Source: DATEDA01 sp963789885 (lineage in GTDB: Bacteria > Pseudomonadota > Gammaproteobacteria > Burkholderiales > SG8-39). From it: a DNA stretch of 64,000 nt. Location of the stretch: contig CAWBNB010000005.1 in the NCBI GenBank assembly GCA_963789885.1, positions 1-64,000 of the forward strand, given 5' to 3'. Below are positions 62,767 to 64,000 of this stretch, in pieces. The notes beneath the pieces were generated by a model. The model was not told the origin of the DNA. It saw nothing but the letters and a program-made list of their open reading frames with translations, and ran no database searches. Position 1 is the stretch's first letter; every line of letters begins with the position of its first letter. Made by a program: the position numbers and the translations under genes.

Positions 62767-63884
62767 GCGCCGAACTCGATCGTCGCGCCGGCCTCGGTCC
62801 GACCCTGCTCGCGCATCAGCCCGAGTTTGCGCAGCGTCGGCTCGTCGGTCACCGAATAGAGGAACACCGGTTCGCGCGTCGGGTTGACGAACCGGCTCCA
62901 GCACCAGCCCGGGACGGTGAAGACGTCGTTGCGCGTCCACTCGAACGCCCCGCCCTCGAGCTCCACGCGGCCTTCGCCCTCGAGGACACAGTAAACGGTG
63001 CTGGCGGTCCGGCGTCGCCAGCCCGTCGACTCGCCCGGACGCAGCAGCTGCGCACGGAAGGACATCGTCGGCATGACCGAACCGCCGGTCGTCGGGTCGA
63101 CATACTCGATCAGGACCCCGTCGTACGGGCTGCCCGGGTAGCCGGCCATACGTTCCAGCGCACGGCGCGTGTCGGCCCATCGGTGGCAGAACATCGGCGA
63201 GTGCTCGTGGGCGCTGCGCCGATGATCGACGAACAAGGGCTTCACGCCGCCGGTCGCGTACAGGTTCTGCGAATGCCCGACGGGTACGCTCACCGACTGA
63301 TGGAACCTGCGCTGCGCTCGCCCCTCCGCGTCCCGCTCGTGATAGTCGAACTCGAACGACGTCGCGTTCAACGACTCGACCAGCGGGACGTCGAGCACGT
63401 CGACCCAGATCACCGGCTTGGTGCCGTCGTTGCCGTGGTCGTGCCAGGTGCCGTGAGGCGTGATGATGAGATCGCCCCGCGACATCGGCAGCTTCTCGCC
63501 TTCGACGACGGTGAAGCCGCCGTCGCCTTCGAGCACGAAGCGGCTCGCACAGGGCGTGTGTCGGTGGACCGGCGCGCGCTCGCCCGGGTTGTACAGCGAG
63601 TACGCGGCGAAAATCGTACCGGTGATGTACGGCTTGTCGCCGATCCCGGGATTCCGGAACACGAGAGCCCGCCGCTCGCACTCCTCGATCGGGACGGTGT
63701 GCGCCGCGGCGCGCAGCCGCGACTCGATGTCCGCCCAGCGCCACCGGTAGGGCTTGGCGCGGTTGCGCGGCTGCAGGAGCTCGATGTCGGCGCGCTGCTC
63801 CCAGAACTCCACTAGATGCAGGGCGCGGGCGTCCTCTTTCAGCGTGGCGCGGATCGCGCCGATGTCGGCGATCTTGTCATTCAT
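62763..63884 (-). CDS. Gentisate 1,2-dioxygenase
   Basis: Bicupin Fe(II) ring-cleavage enzyme of 373 residues that opens gentisate to maleylpyruvate. The first cupin has NPGERAPVHRHTPCASRFVLEGDGG with the HxH ligands and DLIITPHGTWHDHGND with a further His. The second cupin has RRTASTVYCVLEGEGRVELEGG and VFTVPGWCWSRF, lacking most ligands, as usual for the type. FEFDYHERDAEG lies between. ATG at 63884 with AGGAG upstream. First gene of dioxygenase-DLH-FAH-permease. Confidence 0.92.
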   Translation of the reverse strand: MNDKIADIGAIRATLKEDARALHLVEFWEQRADIELLQPRNRAKPYRWRWADIESRLRAAAHTVPIEECERRALVFRNPGIGDKPYITGTIFAAYSLYNPGERAPVHRHTPCASRFVLEGDGGFTVVEGEKLPMSRGDLIITPHGTWHDHGNDGTKPVIWVDVLDVPLVESLNATSFEFDYHERDAEGRAQRRFHQSVSVPVGHSQNLYATGGVKPLFVDHRRSAHEHSPMFCHRWADTRRALERMAGYPGSPYDGVLIEYVDPTTGGSVMPTMSFRAQLLRPGESTGWRRRTASTVYCVLEGEGRVELEGGAFEWTRNDVFTVPGWCWSRFVNPTREPVFLYSVTDEPTLRKLGLMREQGRTEAGATIEFGA

Positions 63885-63928
63885 CGGGTCTCTCCTGGTT
63901 CCGTGGGTTGCGTGCTGCAACGATAGGC

Positions 63929-63964
63929 ATTTACAATATCGCAATCAAATTTACTATTCTGCAA
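63929..63964. promoter_or_regulatory. Direct repeat ATTTAC-N-AT-N3-GCAA x2 in the divergent promoter
   Basis: ATTTACAATATCGCAA (63929-63944) and ATTTACTATTCTGCAA (63949-63964) start exactly 20 bases apart in an AT-rich patch between gentisate dioxygenase and the divergent gene. Likely regulator sites, probably for the product of that gene. Confidence 0.55.
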
Positions 63965-63984
63965 CTAGAACGAGGGCACGGCCG

Positions 63985-64000
63985 ATGGCCCAATCGCGCA
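63985..64000 (+). CDS. Start of a divergent gene, probably the pathway regulator
   Basis: ATG GCC CAA TCG CGC begins at 63985 and runs off the window (MAQSR). GAGGG lies about nine bases upstream. Its position opposite a catabolic operon suggests a MarR-, IclR- or LysR-type regulator, but only five residues are visible, so the identity is unknown. Confidence 0.35.

Overview
The window is a GC-rich stretch (roughly two thirds G+C by eye) that reads like a betaproteobacterial chromosome. The signs are a Bug-type tripartite tricarboxylate transporter, the proteobacterial gshA/gshB pair, a metX-metW operon behind a SAM-II-like riboswitch, a pta-ackA-fabI operon headed by a DUF3141 (PHA-synthase-like) protein, an incomplete PTS (EIIA-HPr-EI only) and a gentisate pathway cluster. 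One tRNA gene (Arg, anticodon CCG) is present. I see no rRNA genes, insertion sequences, phage genes or CRISPR arrays.

Layout. 1-2.4 kb: an MFS transporter and an AraC regulator, with a likely AraC operator of two direct repeats. 2.4-3.9 kb: a cupin protein and an unrecognised protein on lower-GC DNA, with a small remnant of a second copy between them. 4-13.2 kb: a sulfur-handling island with four rhodanese domains, two AhpD-like proteins, a CoA-disulfide-reductase/rhodanese fusion and a DszB-like desulfinase, mixed with envelope and repeat proteins. 13.2-24 kb: mainly membrane and envelope genes (MarC, spermidine-synthase-like, patatin lipoprotein, outer-membrane channel, Ca2+/H+ antiporter, BASS transporter, DUF2254). 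24-39.3 kb, all on the minus strand: a reserve-polymer operon (glucosidase, amylase, PPK2), a sensor kinase with a FixJ-type regulator, a pflB-pflA-transporter-receiver operon, and a DUF3300-DUF2950 operon. The three operon heads here carry the same 22-base inverted-repeat element. 40.4-45.5 kb: DUF3141-pta-ackA-fabI behind an FNR-like box. 46.4-56 kb: tRNA-Arg, a diheme cytochrome c, TctCBA, gshA-gshB and the PTS proteins. 56-58 kb: riboswitch, terminator, metX-metW. 58.2-64 kb: an AmpG-like permease, the gentisate catabolic operon, and the start of a divergent gene.

How it works together. The 24-45 kb half looks like an oxygen-limitation or starvation programme: glycogen-type and polyphosphate turnover, pyruvate formate-lyase, acetyl-phosphate/acetate conversion and PHA-like metabolism, with its own two-component system and a candidate shared operator. 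The 4-13 kb island looks dedicated to persulfide or organosulfur chemistry.

Quality note. About 20 genes are broken by single-base frame changes that restore normal family sequence when one base is dropped (rarely, added). This includes housekeeping-type genes such as pflB, ackA and tctB. I treat these as probable sequence errors, and give such genes as one feature spanning all frames.
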